DNA from: Strigamia acuminata
Taxonomy: Eukaryota; Arthropoda; Chilopoda; Geophilomorpha; Linotaeniidae
Assembly: GCA_949358305.1 (NCBI GenBank)
Contig: OX442319.1
Location: 2,542,001 to 2,606,000 of the forward strand
DNA length: 64,000 nt
Reading direction: 5' to 3'
The translations under genes and the position numbers were made by a program. This document shows, piece after piece, positions 62,408 through 64,000 of this stretch. Numbering within the stretch: position 1 is the first letter of the stretch; each line of letters opens with the position of its first letter. The notes under the pieces were generated by a model. That model worked only from the letters and a program-made list of their open reading frames with translations, did no database searches and was not told the DNA's origin.

Positions 62408-62641
62408 GTCTTTCCGCAATTAGGAAGAGCCCTGGAATCTTGGCTCCCATTGGCCAAGCCATATCCCTTGTGTAGTGATACATAAAAAAAGACCCAAAAC
62501 ACCAGAAATGCATTATAGGGAACTACTTTTCCTTATAGTAGAACTTCAACTAAGCTTATAACTATATACAGTTCTGAGTAAACAAACTAGGCCAATGGGA
62601 GCTAAGATTCCAGGGCTCCTCTTGAGTGCGGAAAGAGTATA
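62408..62641. mobile_element. TATACTC-family MITE, left tip truncated
   Basis: Starts TCTTTCCGCAATTAGG (lacking the terminal TATAC) and ends GAGTGCGGAAAGAGTATA; interior AAAAAAAGACCCAAAACACCAG matches the copy at 22624. Confidence 0.75.
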
Positions 62642-62778
62642 TTGTCATAGCAACCTAACTGCCAAATTGGGGAGTTGCTATGGCCTGTTCCTAATGATTA
62701 GGGGGCTGCCTTGGCAATGCACTGTTGCTAGGCTCGGCGTGTGCCAGTAAGGTTTCTGTTTTTCCGCCTTTTTTTAAT

Positions 62779-62896
62779 TCCCGGTTTCCGGTACCAAAAT
62801 GGCCGGTACTCCCGGAAAATTGGTATCCCGGTTTCCTGGTACCAAAATGGCCGGTACTCCCGGAAAATTGCTATCCCGGTTTCCCGGTACCAAAAT
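62779..62896 (+). repeat. 47 bp tandem repeat, 2.5 units
   Basis: Unit includes GGTACCAAAATGGCCGGTAC and CTCCCGGAAAATTG; three starts seen. Confidence 0.8.
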
Positions 62897-63354
62897 CCGC
62901 ACGGTGCATGCCCATTTCGGCCAAGATTTGACGAAGTGATTTCTTACTCCTCAGTCTTTGATCTCCGAAATGCACTTTGAAGACCTGAAAACTCCTCAGG
63001 ATTTATTTGAAGGATTCAAAGACGCCATCTTGGAACCCATTGTTCACCCTAAGTCATATATTTGTATTTGTAAGGTTAAAAGCCAGTTTAATAAATACTT
63101 TATTCCTTTCAATATCTTGTATCAATTACTTGGATAAAACCAGATCACAGGTAAGACGAACCATGGAAGTTACTCTTAGCTGGTTATTTTGGGAAAGGAC
63201 GCGACAATGTGATGAAAACTGTTTGATAGTTTAGGAGAAACAATAGATAATCATTCACTTTGAATAAACTAATAAAATATCTTCAGTACCATTCAGGTTT
63301 ACAAAACAAACAGTAAGTAAAATTTAATCTTATTCAATACATATTATCGTGTAA

Positions 63355-63570
63355 AGCCTGGTTCACACTTGCGGATACGCTGCGAAATTGTTGCATCCGG
63401 GGTTTGCTACAATGAGCTGTGATTGGCTGCGGAAAAAAAATGGTAAGGAAAAATAAAAATATTTCCTATTTTTCCGGGCGATATAACTTATTTTTCGCAG
63501 CCAATCACAGCAAACTCCAACTGCAACAATTCCGCAGCATATCCGCAAGTGTGAACCAGCCCTTAAGCTT
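63355..63570. mobile_element. Fold-back MITE, about 215 bp
   Basis: Arms GCCTGGTTCACACTTGCGGA and TCCGCAAGTGTGAACCAGCC, continuing through GCTGCG and TGTGATTGGCTGCG. Confidence 0.75.
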
Positions 63571-63884
63571 AGTATGCTTAAGCAGTTTCCTACGTGGCAA
63601 AACAGTCTGCCCACAGAAATTTTGCCTACAGAACAAATTGGTACTCACAAATTTCATTCCAGTCTTGGATATGTTCTGTGACATAAAAAATTAACTTTCT
63701 AGCATGTCGATACAACGGAAAGCTGATCTTCGTTTCCATGCACAGAAACTTCTGTGGCAGAGAAAGTAGCGATCGGTCTTGACAATTTGTGACCGGTCGT
63801 AATTTTTTTTAACCGGTCTCAAATATGGCAGCGATCAATTCTGCCAACAAATGCAAACAACTGTGTATTCTATTTATAAAAATA

Positions 63885-64000
63885 TAATCTTTCCACACTC
63901 AAGGTTGACCCTGGAAGCTGGGCTCCCATTGGCCTACTTAGAAATGCAATGCAATATAGTTACATTGCAGTTCTAAGTAGGCCAATGGGATCCCAGCTTC
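63885..64000. mobile_element. TATACTC-family MITE, runs off window
   Basis: CTTTCCACACTCAAGG, GAAGCTGGGCTCCCATTGGCC and the inverse arm up to the window end. Confidence 0.7.

Overview
The window is animal nuclear DNA. It is AT-rich, split by spliceosomal introns (many only 58-85 bp) and heavily loaded with transposable elements. The gene content, an intron-rich nitric oxide synthase without a PDZ domain together with many TA-flanked MITEs, points to an invertebrate. I cannot fix the phylum from sequence alone.

Region 1 (1-17.5 kb) is a head-to-tail tandem duplication of about 7.68 kb (copy A 1-6891, cut by the window edge; copy B 6892-14573). Each unit runs copia pol end and 3' LTR, then a four-exon gene for a small ubiquitin-interacting-motif protein (minus strand), a decayed inverted copy of its UIM exon, the last exons of nitric oxide synthase (NOS, minus strand), and the 3' half of a Ty3/gypsy element. 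Copy B is continuous with the rest of the gypsy element (13015-17295) and with the rest of NOS.

Region 2 (9.9-30.75 kb, minus strand) is a complete NOS gene that I could splice by hand into 23 phase-consistent exons, about 1148 residues: zinc Cys pair, heme Cys, substrate Glu, calmodulin site, FMN, FAD and NADPH modules. Its introns hold a gypsy element, an apparently intact Tc1/mariner transposon nested in a MITE, and many fold-back MITEs. One MITE splits what looks like a formerly continuous coding exon of the reductase domain.

Region 3 (30.8-42.5 kb) upstream of NOS is repeat-dominated: nested MITEs, minisatellites with a TGCATTTT core, a PHD-finger coding fragment and LTR-like remnants.

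Region 4 (42.5-62.4 kb) has few repeats and no recognisable protein-coding gene apart from gypsy pol debris at 53.2-54.3 kb and one candidate terminal exon at 61.1 kb. It reads like intergenic or long-intron DNA, possibly regulatory. The right edge (62.4-64 kb) returns to MITEs.
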